A stretch of DNA of 64,000 bases from Prosthecochloris marina (GTDB lineage Bacteria; Bacteroidota; Chlorobiia; Chlorobiales; Chlorobiaceae): contig NZ_PDNZ01000002.1 in the NCBI RefSeq assembly GCF_003182595.1, forward strand, positions 62,001 to 126,000, in the 5' to 3' direction. Every line of letters begins with the position of its first letter. Position 1 is the stretch's first letter. The notes beneath the pieces are model-generated. The model saw nothing but the letters and a program-made list of their open reading frames with translations, was not told the DNA's origin and searched no databases. The translations under genes and the position numbers were made by a program. Positions 47,495 through 57,053 of the stretch are shown here, piece by piece.

Positions 47495-47577
47495 TGTCCC
47501 GATTGCATCGGGATAAACTCCGAAACCGGAGTCTGGACAGGTCGGGATGAGGATTTTGATCCCGACCTGTCGGGACA
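47495..47577. repeat. Cloverleaf-like palindromic element
   Basis: Outer arms TGTCCCGA (47495-47502) and TCGGGACA (47570-47577) pair over 8 bp. Inside are the hairpins ACTCCG-AAAC-CGGAGT (47517-47532) and CAGGTCGGGAT (47538-47548) with ATCCCGACCTG (47559-47569). As an alternative, TCCCGAT (47497-47503) pairs with ATCGGGA (47507-47513). The repeated TCCCGA/TCGGGA motif allows several mutually exclusive folds. Such stacked palindromes are typical of dispersed intergenic repeats. Confidence 0.6.
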
Positions 47578-47806
47578 ACGAAGTAATTGAATCGCATAAA
47601 TGAAATAGAAGTGCCTTGTTGTTTCTCCATATGCAAATATTACCACAATAGTAACACCTTGACGGGTCGTTTCAAACTAATTCACGAAACATAAACAGTT
47701 CAGAGTTTTCAGCAAGCCGGGAGAAATCACCTATCAGCGCAACCATAGCCCCGCAAGAGATGTTCATATTTCACGGCTCAGGCCCGGAGATGATAACAAA
47801 TTTGGA

Positions 47807-47839
47807 GGAACACACTCTGTAATCGGCACAGAGCGTTCC
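47807..47839. repeat. Stem-loop downstream of copA
   Basis: GGAAC (47807-47811) pairs with GTTCC (47835-47839), and CTCTGT (47815-47820) with ACAGAG (47828-47833) over a 7-nt loop, with an asymmetric internal loop between the two stems. There is no U-tract on either strand. It lies 37 nt past the copA stop and could protect or end the copper transcript. Confidence 0.5.
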
Positions 47840-47875
47840 CGTCTCGCAGCCCTGGTTTGCATTATCTGATTTCCG

Positions 47876-50059
47876 TCAGAACTTTTTCAGCTTCAATGCA
47901 AGGGAACTCAGGACGACACTTACCGAGCTCATAGCCATGGCCCCCCCGGCAATCATGGGATTGAGAAGCCATCCAGTCCAGGGATAAAGCACTCCCGCCG
48001 CAACGGGTATACCTACGACATTGTAGAACAGGGCCCAGAACATATTGAGACGAATGCGCTGCATCGTCAGACGGCTGAGACGAATAGCCCTCGGAAGAGA
48101 AGAAAGATCGTTACGCATAAACACAATATCACCGGCTTCCATGGCTATATCGGTACCGGACCCCATGGCAATACCGATATCGGCCTGGGCAAGGGCAGGC
48201 GCATCATTGATTCCGTCACCAACCATACCCACGGTTCCCTTTTCCTGCGCTTGCGAGATAAAAGCAACCTTTTCTCCAGGCAGTACCCCTGCCTTGTAGG
48301 ATGATATTCCTGTTTTTTCTGCTATCGCACGGGCCACCCGTTCATTATCTCCGGTTATCATCGAAGTCGACAGCCCCATTGCATGCAACCTACTGACAGT
48401 TTCAGTCGTTTCCGGACGCACGGTATCACTCAAAGCGAAAACACCAATCGCCTCTCCCGCACCGGCAAGCATGATCACCGTTTGACCTTCAGCCTCAAAT
48501 CGTTCAACGGACTCTCTGAAATACTCTGTCCTTATTCCGTTCTCACCTATGAAACGAAGTGATCCCATATAATAACGCTTGCCATCAATCTGCGCTTCCA
48601 CCCCTTTTCCGGTACGTGAACGGAACTCTTGAGTTTCTGCAGGCAGAATACCTTCCGACTCTGCTTTCCTGAATATCGCTCTTGCCAGAGGGTGCTCGGA
48701 ATTCCTTTCCAGGCCGGCGGCCAATCTTATACACTCGGATTCACTGTACCCTTCCCGCACGTTTATTGCTGTTACTTCCGGTTGGGCTTTTGTTATTGTC
48801 CCGGTTTTATCAAAGACAACATGCTGCAGGCTTCCTGCTGTTTCAAGGGCATCACCGCCTTTGATGAGAATACCCTCACCGGCACCCATTCCTGTACCGA
48901 CCATGATTGCGGTCGGGGTAGCCAGGCCAAGCGCACAGGGACAGGCGATAACCAGAACCGATACAGCGGCAACAAGTGCAAAACCGGGAGGCGCACCAAA
49001 AACAACAAACCAGACAAAGAAAGTCACACAGGCAATCACAATCACTGCAGGGACAAACCATGAAGACACTCTATCGGCAAATCTTTGTACAGGAGCTTTC
49101 TGCATCTGTGCATCTTCAACGAGACGAATGATTTTCGCCAGCATTGTTTCGGAACCGGTACGGGTCACTTTCATGGTAAAACTGCCTTCCTTGTTGATGG
49201 TCGAACCGACAACACTCTCCCCAACACCTCTGGCAACCGGAACACTCTCCCCGGTTACCATACTCTCATCGAGAGTGGTCGCACCTTTTATAATTTCACC
49301 ATCAACCGGCACCTGTTCGCCGGGACGAACAACAAGCATATCCCCAGGGTCAACCTCTTCAACCGGCACCCGAACTTCCAACCCGTTCCGGATGACCGAA
49401 GCCTCTTTGGGAAAAAGCTTTTCAAGCCGGTTTATGGCCTCCGAGGTCCGGTGCTTCGATACCGCTTCAAGATATTTTCCAAGCACAACAAGCGTTATCA
49501 GGACTGCCGACGTCTCAAAATACTGATGCTCTCCCCCCTCGAAAAGCACCAGATAGACAGAATAAAAGTAGGCGGCACTCGTTCCCAGGGCCACCAACGT
49601 ATCCATATTGGAAGAACGGTTCCTCAGAGCCATCCATGCTCCGAGATAAAATTCACGGCCCACATAAAATTGCACGGGAGTTGCGAGAATCCAGAGCACA
49701 ATACCCTGGTAGGGAATCGGGTCCTGCATGAAGAACATACCCAGCACCAGTGCCGGCACCGCAAACACGGCACCGGTGACAAACCTGAGGCGCAGTCCGC
49801 GAAGCTCGTCCTGATACGACGTATCTTTTTGAGGGCTATGGGACGACTCTATCAGACGTGCTCCGTAGCCTCTTTTTTCAATCTTTCTTATGAGCCTTGC
49901 AGGATCGGTAACAGCAGGGTCATAAGTAACCGAGGCTTTGCCGGCGGCAAAATTGACAACGGCACTCTCCACACCATCTGTCTTGCCGAGAGTTTTTTCA
50001 ACCAATTTTACACAGCTTTCGCAATGCATCCCGGTTATCCTGAGATCCGCTTTTTCCAT
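47876..50059 (-). CDS. copA: Copper-translocating P1B-type ATPase
   Basis: A 727-residue copper exporter of the inner membrane. One N-terminal heavy-metal domain has GMHCESC (Cys13, Cys16). Eight hydrophobic segments follow, with the actuator TGES, the membrane metal site CPCALGLATPTAI, the phosphorylation motif DKTGT, the HP motif ERNSEHPLA and the hinge MVGDGINDAPALA. Membrane CPC indicates Cu(I). ATG 50059 starts 2 nt after the copZ stop, so the chaperone and pump are co-translated. Terminal residues read SLALKLKKF. Confidence 0.96.
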   Translation of the reverse strand: MEKADLRITGMHCESCVKLVEKTLGKTDGVESAVVNFAAGKASVTYDPAVTDPARLIRKIEKRGYGARLIESSHSPQKDTSYQDELRGLRLRFVTGAVFAVPALVLGMFFMQDPIPYQGIVLWILATPVQFYVGREFYLGAWMALRNRSSNMDTLVALGTSAAYFYSVYLVLFEGGEHQYFETSAVLITLVVLGKYLEAVSKHRTSEAINRLEKLFPKEASVIRNGLEVRVPVEEVDPGDMLVVRPGEQVPVDGEIIKGATTLDESMVTGESVPVARGVGESVVGSTINKEGSFTMKVTRTGSETMLAKIIRLVEDAQMQKAPVQRFADRVSSWFVPAVIVIACVTFFVWFVVFGAPPGFALVAAVSVLVIACPCALGLATPTAIMVGTGMGAGEGILIKGGDALETAGSLQHVVFDKTGTITKAQPEVTAINVREGYSESECIRLAAGLERNSEHPLARAIFRKAESEGILPAETQEFRSRTGKGVEAQIDGKRYYMGSLRFIGENGIRTEYFRESVERFEAEGQTVIMLAGAGEAIGVFALSDTVRPETTETVSRLHAMGLSTSMITGDNERVARAIAEKTGISSYKAGVLPGEKVAFISQAQEKGTVGMVGDGINDAPALAQADIGIAMGSGTDIAMEAGDIVFMRNDLSSLPRAIRLSRLTMQRIRLNMFWALFYNVVGIPVAAGVLYPWTGWLLNPMIAGGAMAMSSVSVVLSSLALKLKKF

Positions 50060-50061
50060 GA

Positions 50062-50271
50062 TTATCCCGAAACTGTATACCCTTCTTTCTCTATCGTTGC
50101 TTTCAGGGTTTCAGGTGAAACCGAACCTTCGTCATAGACAACCATCGCCGTTTCCGAGTCGTGAGAAACCTCAACGCTTTCGACACCCGCAAGCTCCTCG
50201 AGCGCCTCTTTGACGATCGTTTCACAGCTCCCGCAGTGCATTCCCCCGACATGTATCGTAATGGTTTTCAT
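50062..50271 (-). CDS. copZ: Copper chaperone-like heavy-metal-associated protein
   Basis: A 69-residue HMA-fold protein with the metal motif GMHCGSC (Cys13, Cys16). It would deliver Cu(I) to CopA. It directly precedes copA with a 2-nt gap. ATG 50271 gives MKTITIHVGG. The 64-bp spacer to the DUF1848 gene may hold the promoter of the pair; no clear CueR-type palindrome was found. Confidence 0.93.
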   Translation of the reverse strand: MKTITIHVGGMHCGSCETIVKEALEELAGVESVEVSHDSETAMVVYDEGSVSPETLKATIEKEGYTVSG

Positions 50272-50335
50272 AACGTAATCTCCCTGTTTACTTGATATGC
50301 GGACTTGGTTTAACGGCTCGACAACGCCTTACAGC

Positions 50336-51211
50336 TTACAGCATTTCCGCACTATAGTCATGCTCTTGATAACGACGGGCTGCCCGAAAAAAATTCCTGG
50401 ACGCATAACAGTAAACACACCGGTGCAGACACGAACCATATCGCCCGATATCGATGCTGCGAATACAACGGCACTCTTCAGGCTGCCCCGGGTCCTTTCC
50501 TGATGAAAGCTCGAGCCCGAACAGTTCTCTCATCAGCTTCTCATCAACACATTTTCCTTCAGAAACATTGGCAAAAGAATCCCTTTTCCCACAACGCTGT
50601 ATCTGCATACCTGCATCGGAAGTCAACGACCGGAAATGCTTTTCGAGAACCTGGCGCTCATGAGAAGAGGGTGGTACATACTCCATTTCTTCGAGTTTCT
50701 CCTCGATATGCCGGTATTTTTTCACAAAAGTCACAATGACCTTTTTCGTTCCGGCTGAAAGTCGAAGAGCAAGTCTTTCGAAATTTTTCATATGAAAACT
50801 CATGTGCATCCGAGAGCTTAGAATGACAGGATCATAGCGCCAAATAACTTTTTCCGCCCCTATGCATTCGCCAAGAGCGAGAAAGTCTTCGATGCATTCT
50901 TCGCTGGATGGCAACCCTGACTCATAACTGCTTGGATATCCGGTAATCGTGTACAGAAAATAGTAATTGAATCCCCTCTCGTCCAGTTCCGCGAGGAAAG
51001 GACGAAGAGGCTTGGCATAGCGTGTCCAAAACACGACTGCAGCAACTTCGTCCGGACAAAGCGATACCTCCTTTACCTGTGAAGGATTATAGGGATTAGC
51101 TACCTTACAGAAACCCTTCCGGATTTTATCCATGAACCATTCTGCATAAAAAGCAGGAATATCGGTTCTCCTGCTGGCAGAAATAACATGCCTGTTCTTT
51201 CCAAATAGCAT
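50336..51211 (-). CDS. DUF1848 family protein with C-terminal cysteine cluster
   Basis: A 291-residue protein matching DUF1848: N-terminal ISASRRTDIPAFYAEWFMDKIRKG and VVFWTRYAKPL, middle FNYYFLYTITGYP and VIWRYDPVI. The C-terminus (about 245-275) has CRC followed by CLHRCVYCYA, a C-x3-C-x2-C arrangement as in radical SAM proteins, and could bind an Fe-S cluster. Function of the family is not established. Other cysteines occur near 205 (QRCGKRD). ATG 51211 is used. It precedes copZ by 64 nt on the same strand, but a link to copper is not implied. Confidence 0.88.
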   Translation of the reverse strand: MLFGKNRHVISASRRTDIPAFYAEWFMDKIRKGFCKVANPYNPSQVKEVSLCPDEVAAVVFWTRYAKPLRPFLAELDERGFNYYFLYTITGYPSSYESGLPSSEECIEDFLALGECIGAEKVIWRYDPVILSSRMHMSFHMKNFERLALRLSAGTKKVIVTFVKKYRHIEEKLEEMEYVPPSSHERQVLEKHFRSLTSDAGMQIQRCGKRDSFANVSEGKCVDEKLMRELFGLELSSGKDPGQPEECRCIRSIDIGRYGSCLHRCVYCYASRNFFRAARRYQEHDYSAEML

Positions 51212-51382
51212 AGGTGCAATACTGAAATTACAGCAACAAAACCTTTTTCAGATCCTAACCGAATACCTTTCCGGACTGATGAGCAAATATTCTATCATCA
51301 CATATATATGTATATATTGTCCCTTGTAAGGTGAAATAGCTGACCAGAAGTTCCAAAAGACAATTTCTCTATAGTTGTGCTT

Positions 51383-51985
51383 ATGATTCGTACCTATCAA
51401 CATTTCCTGCAGCTAACTCTTTCCACAGCTGTTATTCTCCTTTCCGGCTTTGCAATCATGACTTTTTCAGGATGCGATACAGCATCGAAGAAACTCAACG
51501 ATCTCCAACAGGCGGTATGGCAAAATCCTGAAGATCCACAAGCATATATCAGGCTCGGTAATGAGTATGCAAGACAACGACAATACGAAAAAGCCGTGGA
51601 CTCATACGAAAAGGCCCTTGCTCTCAATCCGCAAAGCGGTATAACCGTCTACCCTGCGCTCGGGGCGGCATACTTCAACCAAAAACAGTATACCCGCGCA
51701 CTCGACTATTTCGAAAAAAGCCTCGAATTTTCTCCGGACGACTCACTCCGGTTTTATGACATCGGCAACGCATACCTGCAACTTGAAAAATGTAACCTGG
51801 CAATCGAAGCATACCTACAGGCTATTGCAAACAGCACGGCTTTTGAAGAAGCACATTACAATCTGGCGATCTGTTATATCAGAACCGGACAAAAAGCAAA
51901 AGCCGAAGAGATTTATGCATGGCTTCAGGATAAAAACAATTATCTTGCCGTCTCTCTCGAGAGCCACTTGGAAAATGCCAAGTGA
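51383..51985 (+). CDS. TPR-repeat lipoprotein
   Basis: A 200-residue protein. The hydrophobic N-terminus (residues 8-27) ends in FSGC, a usable lipobox, so it is probably anchored in a membrane by Cys. At least four TPR units follow: DPQAYIRLGNEYARQRQYEKAVDSYEKAL, ALGAAYFNQKQYTRALDYFEKSL, DIGNAYLQLEKCNLAIEAYLQA and NLAICYIRTGQKAKAEEIYAW. ATG 51383 is chosen over the GTG at 51377. It lies 37 nt upstream of menF and may be read with the menaquinone operon; no functional link is known. Confidence 0.82.
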   Translation: MIRTYQHFLQLTLSTAVILLSGFAIMTFSGCDTASKKLNDLQQAVWQNPEDPQAYIRLGNEYARQRQYEKAVDSYEKALALNPQSGITVYPALGAAYFNQKQYTRALDYFEKSLEFSPDDSLRFYDIGNAYLQLEKCNLAIEAYLQAIANSTAFEEAHYNLAICYIRTGQKAKAEEIYAWLQDKNNYLAVSLESHLENAK

Positions 51986-52022
51986 AGCTCACGGAGTATA
52001 GATCAAGGCCTGAAATGCTACC

Positions 52023-53438
52023 ATGAACAAACCAACCGACATTATTGAACAAGTCAGTGAACCTCTCCCGATGAAAAAGGCATTGAGCACGTTGCAAAAA
52101 ATGGTGCTCGATCATGCCAATGCAGCCGGGAGTGTCTCGGAACCGTATCTTCAAACTTTTTCTATAGCCGTTTCTTCGACAGATCCTTTGCTGTGGCTGC
52201 ACAATCAGGATCTTTACCCGAAATTTTTCTGGTCGAACCGCAAAAAAGACGATCTCGTAGCGGGAATAGGCACCGCCGATGTTATAGAGTACGACAAAAC
52301 CGGCCCCAACAACGTCAGTTTCGATATTCTTCAGAAAGAATTATGTAAAAAAAATCCCGGCACGCGCTATTTCGGAGGGTTTTGTTTCAATAATGAACAA
52401 AAGCAGGATGAGCAATGGCGAGCATTCAAATCATTCACGTTTGTTTTGCCTGATATTCAGCTTTCAGTAACCGACGGAACTCATACACTGAGTTGCCACC
52501 TTATGATTGAACCTGGCGAGAACAGTGAAGTACGATATCGCCGACTGCTTGAAACTATAGCGAAAATAAACAGTTCCACCCTTCGCGACATCCCCCCTCT
52601 TCCTGAAATAAACTCACGCTCTTTCTCTCCGGACAAGAAACAGTGGATCAAAACATGCAACCAGATCCTTCAACGATTCCAGGAAGGGCTCATGGGAAAA
52701 ATAATTCTTGCACGCCAAACCCTGCTTGAATTCAACCGCGGCTTTTCCCCTCTTCTCTTTTTACTTCGATACCCCTTTTCAGAGAGCTCTACATACAGGT
52801 ACTATTTCGAACCCGAAAAAAACACGGCATTTTTCAGCTTCACCCCTGAACGGCTTTATCGCCGTAAAAATAACGAGCTGCTCACTGAAGCTCTCGCCGG
52901 AACCTGTTCGAGGGAGACGATCGACAACGGAAACGGCGATGCCTGCCAGCAGCTACTCAACTCCGAAAAGGATATCAGGGAACATAAATTTGTCAAGGAC
53001 ACCATTGTAAGGGAACTCGAGCCGATCTGCAGTGACATCGACATGGAAGAACGGGTCCGCGCACTGCAACTTAACCGGCTGGCTCACCTCTATACCCAAT
53101 GCCGGGCTGAACTGAAACCCGAAGCAAGTAACGATTCCGCTGTCCTCAAAACCCTTCATCCCACACCTGCGGTAGGTGGTGTCCCAAAAACAAAAGCCCT
53201 TGAACAGATTATACAACTCGAACCTTTCAGCAGGGGATGGTATGCCGGGCCTGTTGGCTGGATCAGCAGAAATTCTGCTGAATTCGCCGTAGGAATCCGC
53301 TCGGCGGTTGCCAAGGAAAACATGTTTTATCTTTACTCGGGTGCAGGGCTTGTAAGAGGTTCCAACCCCGAATCCGAATGGGAAGAGGTGGATCAAAAAA
53401 TTGCCGACATCCTTGCCATAACCCGTCAGAAGAGATAG
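52023..53438 (+). CDS. menF: Isochorismate synthase MenF
   Basis: A 471-residue chorismate-utilising enzyme that converts chorismate to isochorismate, the first dedicated step to menaquinone. The catalytic C-terminal half shows GLMGKIILARQTLLEF, FSFTPERLYRR, EALAGTCSR, SEKDIREHKFV, HPTPAVGGVPKTKAL and GPVGWISRNSAEFAVGIRSA. The N-terminal half is more divergent. ATG 52023 is used. menD starts 3 nt after the stop. It is the first gene of menF-D-H-B-C-E. Confidence 0.94.
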   Translation: MNKPTDIIEQVSEPLPMKKALSTLQKMVLDHANAAGSVSEPYLQTFSIAVSSTDPLLWLHNQDLYPKFFWSNRKKDDLVAGIGTADVIEYDKTGPNNVSFDILQKELCKKNPGTRYFGGFCFNNEQKQDEQWRAFKSFTFVLPDIQLSVTDGTHTLSCHLMIEPGENSEVRYRRLLETIAKINSSTLRDIPPLPEINSRSFSPDKKQWIKTCNQILQRFQEGLMGKIILARQTLLEFNRGFSPLLFLLRYPFSESSTYRYYFEPEKNTAFFSFTPERLYRRKNNELLTEALAGTCSRETIDNGNGDACQQLLNSEKDIREHKFVKDTIVRELEPICSDIDMEERVRALQLNRLAHLYTQCRAELKPEASNDSAVLKTLHPTPAVGGVPKTKALEQIIQLEPFSRGWYAGPVGWISRNSAEFAVGIRSAVAKENMFYLYSGAGLVRGSNPESEWEEVDQKIADILAITRQKR

Positions 53439-53441
53439 AGG

Positions 53442-55190
53442 TTGATGAACAATCAGCAAATAACGACCGTCTGGGGCACACTGATCATCGAGGAACTTGT
53501 GCGCCACGGCATCGAGCGTTTCTGTATTTCTCCCGGCTCCCGCTCTACACCCCTGACAGCAGCAGCGGCAAGAAACCCTGACGCGGAGTGCAACGTTTTT
53601 CCCGACGAACGTGCTGCCGCATTTTTTGCACTCGGCTTCGCCCGTTCTGCAGGGAAACCTGCTGCACTTATCTGTACCTCAGGTACGGCGGTCGCGAATT
53701 ATTTCCCGGCGGTAATCGAAGCATCCGTCGATCACCAACCAATGATTGTTCTGTCAGCAGACAGACCGTTCGAGCTGCTTGAAACCGGAGCGAACCAGAC
53801 CATAAGGCAGCATGGCATTTTCGGCAGTTACGCACGATGGTACAGCGAACTCCCGGAACCGTCTGAAAAGATTCCTGTCAATGCGTTGCTCTCAACAGTC
53901 GACTACGCCGTTCGCCAAAGCCTCGGAACATCCCCTGGACCCGTGCATCTCAACCTCCCGTTCAGAGAACCCTTTGATCCTGTCGATATTCCTCCCGACA
54001 GTCCATGGACCCGCACACTCGATCTTTGGAGAAAAGAACATGAACCACTGAGCAGTTTTACATTCTACAGAAAAACAGCGGAAGCCGTAACGGTCAGCCG
54101 GATACGAAAACTGTTGACCGATGCCTCGTCACCGCTTCTCGTTGCCGGACACCTCGACACAAAAGCCGATGCAGAAGCTGTTCTCAACCTTGCCAGAGTC
54201 CTGAAAATACCGATGTACACCGACATATCATCACAGCTTCGCATGTGCCGGGACAACGAACCTCTTCAACCTCTGCTCCTGTCCGAACGGTTTACTTCGC
54301 GTTTCAAACCCGACCTTGTGCTTCATTTCGGCGGTAAAATCGTGGGCAAACGTCTTGCGGCTACCATAAAACGATGGACTCCCAAACATTTCATTGTCAT
54401 TAAAAAACATCCTTCACGATATAACCCCGACCACAACGTCACGTGGCAGATCGAAGCCTCACCGGAAGATTTTGCAGGGCGGCTTGTTTCAACAATCGAC
54501 CGGAAAAACAGAAACGGTTTATCACTGCACGCACTCTCTACAGAGATAGAAAAAGAACTCGATGCTTACTGTTCATCGGAAAAAGCTCTTACCGAGATCT
54601 CCACAGCCAGAATTGTATCGGAGATAATTCCTGAATACCATGGCCTGTTTCTGGCAAACAGTATGCCGATACGGGATATGGATGCCTATACCGCTTTGCG
54701 AGAAAACGGGGCAATACCACGATTCGGGATGAACCGCGGAGCAAGCGGCATCGATGGCAACATTGCTACCGCAGCGGGTTTTGCCCAAGGACTTGGCTCA
54801 CCTGTTACTCTTGTCATTGGCGATATCTCTTTCCTGCACGATCTCAATTCGCTCACCCTTTTGCGTACGATGAAACACCCCCTCCATATTGTTGTCATCA
54901 ACAATAACGGCGGCGGAATCTTTTCCTTCCTTCCCATAGCAAAGCAAAAAGATATTTTCGAGACGCATTTCGCCACTCCACAACAATACAATATCCGTTC
55001 CGTAGCCGAAACGTTTGGAATACCGTACTGCAACCCGTCCACGAACCGACAGTTTCGGGAACGCTATCTGAAAAGGTGTCGGTCGAATACGCCCGGGATC
55101 ATAGAAATAACCTGCTCGAGAGAAAACAACCTTCAGGAACACCATACCCTGAACGCCAGGCTCAGGGCACTCATAGACCAGCATGTATGA
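53442..55190 (+). CDS. menD: SEPHCHC synthase MenD
   Basis: A 582-residue thiamine-diphosphate enzyme that joins isochorismate and 2-oxoglutarate. ThDP motifs and family blocks: SPGSRSTPLTAAAARNP, FALGFARSAGKPAALICTSGTAVANYFPAVIEA, DRPFELLETGANQTIRQHGIF and, near the C-terminus, IGDISFLHDLNSL and NNNGGGIFSFLP. ATG 53442 is 3 nt after menF. Its stop TGA (55188-55190) overlaps the ATG of menH in ATGA. Confidence 0.95.
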   Translation: MMNNQQITTVWGTLIIEELVRHGIERFCISPGSRSTPLTAAAARNPDAECNVFPDERAAAFFALGFARSAGKPAALICTSGTAVANYFPAVIEASVDHQPMIVLSADRPFELLETGANQTIRQHGIFGSYARWYSELPEPSEKIPVNALLSTVDYAVRQSLGTSPGPVHLNLPFREPFDPVDIPPDSPWTRTLDLWRKEHEPLSSFTFYRKTAEAVTVSRIRKLLTDASSPLLVAGHLDTKADAEAVLNLARVLKIPMYTDISSQLRMCRDNEPLQPLLLSERFTSRFKPDLVLHFGGKIVGKRLAATIKRWTPKHFIVIKKHPSRYNPDHNVTWQIEASPEDFAGRLVSTIDRKNRNGLSLHALSTEIEKELDAYCSSEKALTEISTARIVSEIIPEYHGLFLANSMPIRDMDAYTALRENGAIPRFGMNRGASGIDGNIATAAGFAQGLGSPVTLVIGDISFLHDLNSLTLLRTMKHPLHIVVINNNGGGIFSFLPIAKQKDIFETHFATPQQYNIRSVAETFGIPYCNPSTNRQFRERYLKRCRSNTPGIIEITCSRENNLQEHHTLNARLRALIDQHV

Positions 55191-55993
55191 TCATTGACAC
55201 GTCTTTTCAAAGATATCATATGAGCAGCACCGGCAACCAGGAATTGCCTGGCATATTGATGTTGCACGGGTTTCTGGGATCAGGGGAAGACTGGAAACAG
55301 TATGCAGACAGGTTACAGAACGATTACACCTGTTTCATGCCCGATCTTCCAGGCCACGGCGCCACACCGGCACCTCATGGCGTAACCGGCACGTTTGAAG
55401 CAATCGGCGACAGTTTAGCCGAACTCGCAGGAAAAATCCACCCGGCTCCCCTGCATCTCGTGGGTTACTCGATGGGGGGACGCCTTGCACTCTATCTGGC
55501 ATTGCATTATCCCGAACAGTTCCGCAGCACCGTGATCATCTCTTCGTCACCGGGCCTGAAAAACCCCGAAGAAAAAGCTTTACGATGTGAATCCGACAAA
55601 AGAATCGCAAGGCGCATAACCACGGACTTTGACAGTTTTCTCGATTCGTGGTACGGACTGCAACTTTTCACAACGCTGAAAAAACATCCTCTTTTTTCTG
55701 AAGTTTTTGAACGACGTAAGGCAAACGACCCGCAAGCTCTTGCTGCCGCTTTGAAACAACTGAGCACAGGCTGTCAACCCTCCTTATGGGAAAAACTCAG
55801 TGAAAACAGCCTCCATACAGGTTTTTTTGTCGGCGAAAAAGACAGAAAATACGTTGAGATTGGCCGCCAAATGGTTAATTTATGCCCTAATTCGGAACTA
55901 TTCATCTTTCCCGGCTGTGGCCATACACTTCACATTGAAAACAGACAACTGTTTCTCGAACGACTGACGGGATTTTTGGCAGGAACGCCATGA
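55187..55993 (+). CDS. menH: SHCHC synthase MenH (alpha/beta hydrolase)
   Basis: A 268-residue α/β-hydrolase that eliminates pyruvate from SEPHCHC. Blocks: MLHGFLGSGEDW, PDLPGHGATP, nucleophile Ser in GYSMGGRLALYLAL, and the C-terminal His in GCGHTLHIENR. ATG 55187 overlaps the menD stop by ATGA, a normal translational coupling. A later ATG (55220) is a weaker alternative. The last codons overlap the small open frame at 55990. Confidence 0.93.
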   Translation: MIIDTSFQRYHMSSTGNQELPGILMLHGFLGSGEDWKQYADRLQNDYTCFMPDLPGHGATPAPHGVTGTFEAIGDSLAELAGKIHPAPLHLVGYSMGGRLALYLALHYPEQFRSTVIISSSPGLKNPEEKALRCESDKRIARRITTDFDSFLDSWYGLQLFTTLKKHPLFSEVFERRKANDPQALAAALKQLSTGCQPSLWEKLSENSLHTGFFVGEKDRKYVEIGRQMVNLCPNSELFIFPGCGHTLHIENRQLFLERLTGFLAGTP

Positions 55994-56175
55994 AATACAG
56001 GTGTTTTTTACAGGTAGTATGCCGTTGCCGTATCGTATGCGCAGAAATCCCATCTTTTACAGGGCAACACAGTTGGTGCGTGCCGGATCAACCCGGTGAA
56101 ACAGAGGTCAACATTTCACAGGAGAACGATACGTTCCGTATTCAATTCAGCCAACAACAACTTTCACAGAGCTGA
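55990..56175 (+). CDS. Short open frame between menH and menB (doubtful)
   Basis: A 61-codon frame whose ATG overlaps the menH stop in ATGA. The predicted peptide has six residues of Cys in the first half but no recognised family. The overlap alone is weak support; the 238-nt spacer 55994-56231 is otherwise without features. Recorded as possible but unlikely. Confidence 0.2.
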   Translation: MKYRCFLQVVCRCRIVCAEIPSFTGQHSWCVPDQPGETEVNISQENDTFRIQFSQQQLSQS

Positions 56176-56231
56176 CAGACCAATACTATTATCGAAAGAC
56201 TCTGTAACTCAGAACAAAAAAACACTGCACC

Positions 56232-57053
56232 ATGAGCACCCTAAACTGGATACAATCCGGCGAATTCACCGATATTCTTTACCATAAATCCGAAGGTATC
56301 GCAAAAATCACCATCAACCGTCCGGAAAGACGCAATGCGTTCCGTCCCCAGACCGTTGTTCAAATGATTCAGGCGCTTGACGATGCCCGTAACGACGAAC
56401 ACATCGGAGTCGTCATTCTTACCGGAGAAGGGCCTTTGGCGTTTTGTTCGGGTGGAGACCAGAAAATCAGGGGCGATGCTGGCTACGCGGATGAAAAAGG
56501 GGTCAACAGGTTGAATGTCCTCGACTTTCAGCGGAACATCCGTACCTGTCCGAAACCTGTTATCGCCATGGTTGCAGGTTACGCAATCGGAGGCGGTCAT
56601 GTTCTCCACATGCTTTGCGACCTGACCATTGCGGCCGACAACGCTATTTTCGGCCAAACCGGCCCGAAAGTAGGCTCTTTCGATGGCGGCTGGGGGGCAA
56701 GTTATATGGCACGTATCGTCGGCCAGAAAAAAGCACGGGAGATCTGGTACCTCTGCCGCCAGTACAATGCACAGGAAGCGCTTGACATGGGTCTCGTCAA
56801 CACCGTCGTTCCTCTCGAACGGCTCGAAGAGGAAACTGTTCAATGGTGCCGTGAGATACTGCAACACTCACCACTGGCGCTGAGATGTTTGAAATCAGCC
56901 CTGAACGCCGACTGTGACGGCCAGGCGGGGCTTCAGGAGCTTGCCGGCAATGCAACCCTGCTCTATTACATGAGCGAGGAAGCACAGGAAGGAAAAAACG
57001 CTTTTGTCGAAAAACGCAAACCGGATTTTGGAAAATTCCCGAAAAGACCTTGA
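56232..57053 (+). CDS. menB: 1,4-dihydroxy-2-naphthoyl-CoA synthase MenB
   Basis: A 273-residue crotonase that closes the naphthalene ring. Family signatures: [45 protein letters not shown] and [24 protein letters not shown], ending [15 protein letters not shown] 56232 is used. menC begins at a TTG that overlaps the stop. Confidence 0.97.
   Translation: MSTLNWIQSGEFTDILYHKSEGIAKITINRPERRNAFRPQTVVQMIQALDDARNDEHIGVVILTGEGPLAFCSGGDQKIRGDAGYADEKGVNRLNVLDFQRNIRTCPKPVIAMVAGYAIGGGHVLHMLCDLTIAADNAIFGQTGPKVGSFDGGWGASYMARIVGQKKAREIWYLCRQYNAQEALDMGLVNTVVPLERLEEETVQWCREILQHSPLALRCLKSALNADCDGQAGLQELAGNATLLYYMSEEAQEGKNAFVEKRKPDFGKFPKRP

Larger units (their letters stand above)
47426..47875. other. Intergenic region with hairpin elements between the NYN gene and copA
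   Basis: 450 bp without a supported protein. The right-hand part (47640-47875) includes a stem-loop at 47807-47839. The left part holds the cloverleaf-like element at 47495-47577. No known riboswitch or structural RNA was recognised; the region also lies downstream of copA, where a terminator would be expected. Confidence 0.6.

Noticed and set aside
47640..47875. Riboswitch next to the copA 3' end
   Set aside because: GC-rich blocks here recall riboswitch pieces, but no consensus (cobalamin, SAM, TPP, Moco, ZTP) could be completed, and the position is downstream of copA.
49085..50137. Long open frame on the plus strand opposite copA (350 codons)
   Set aside because: It is the antisense of a clear P-type ATPase, and its peptide is rich in His, Arg and Cys without any domain.
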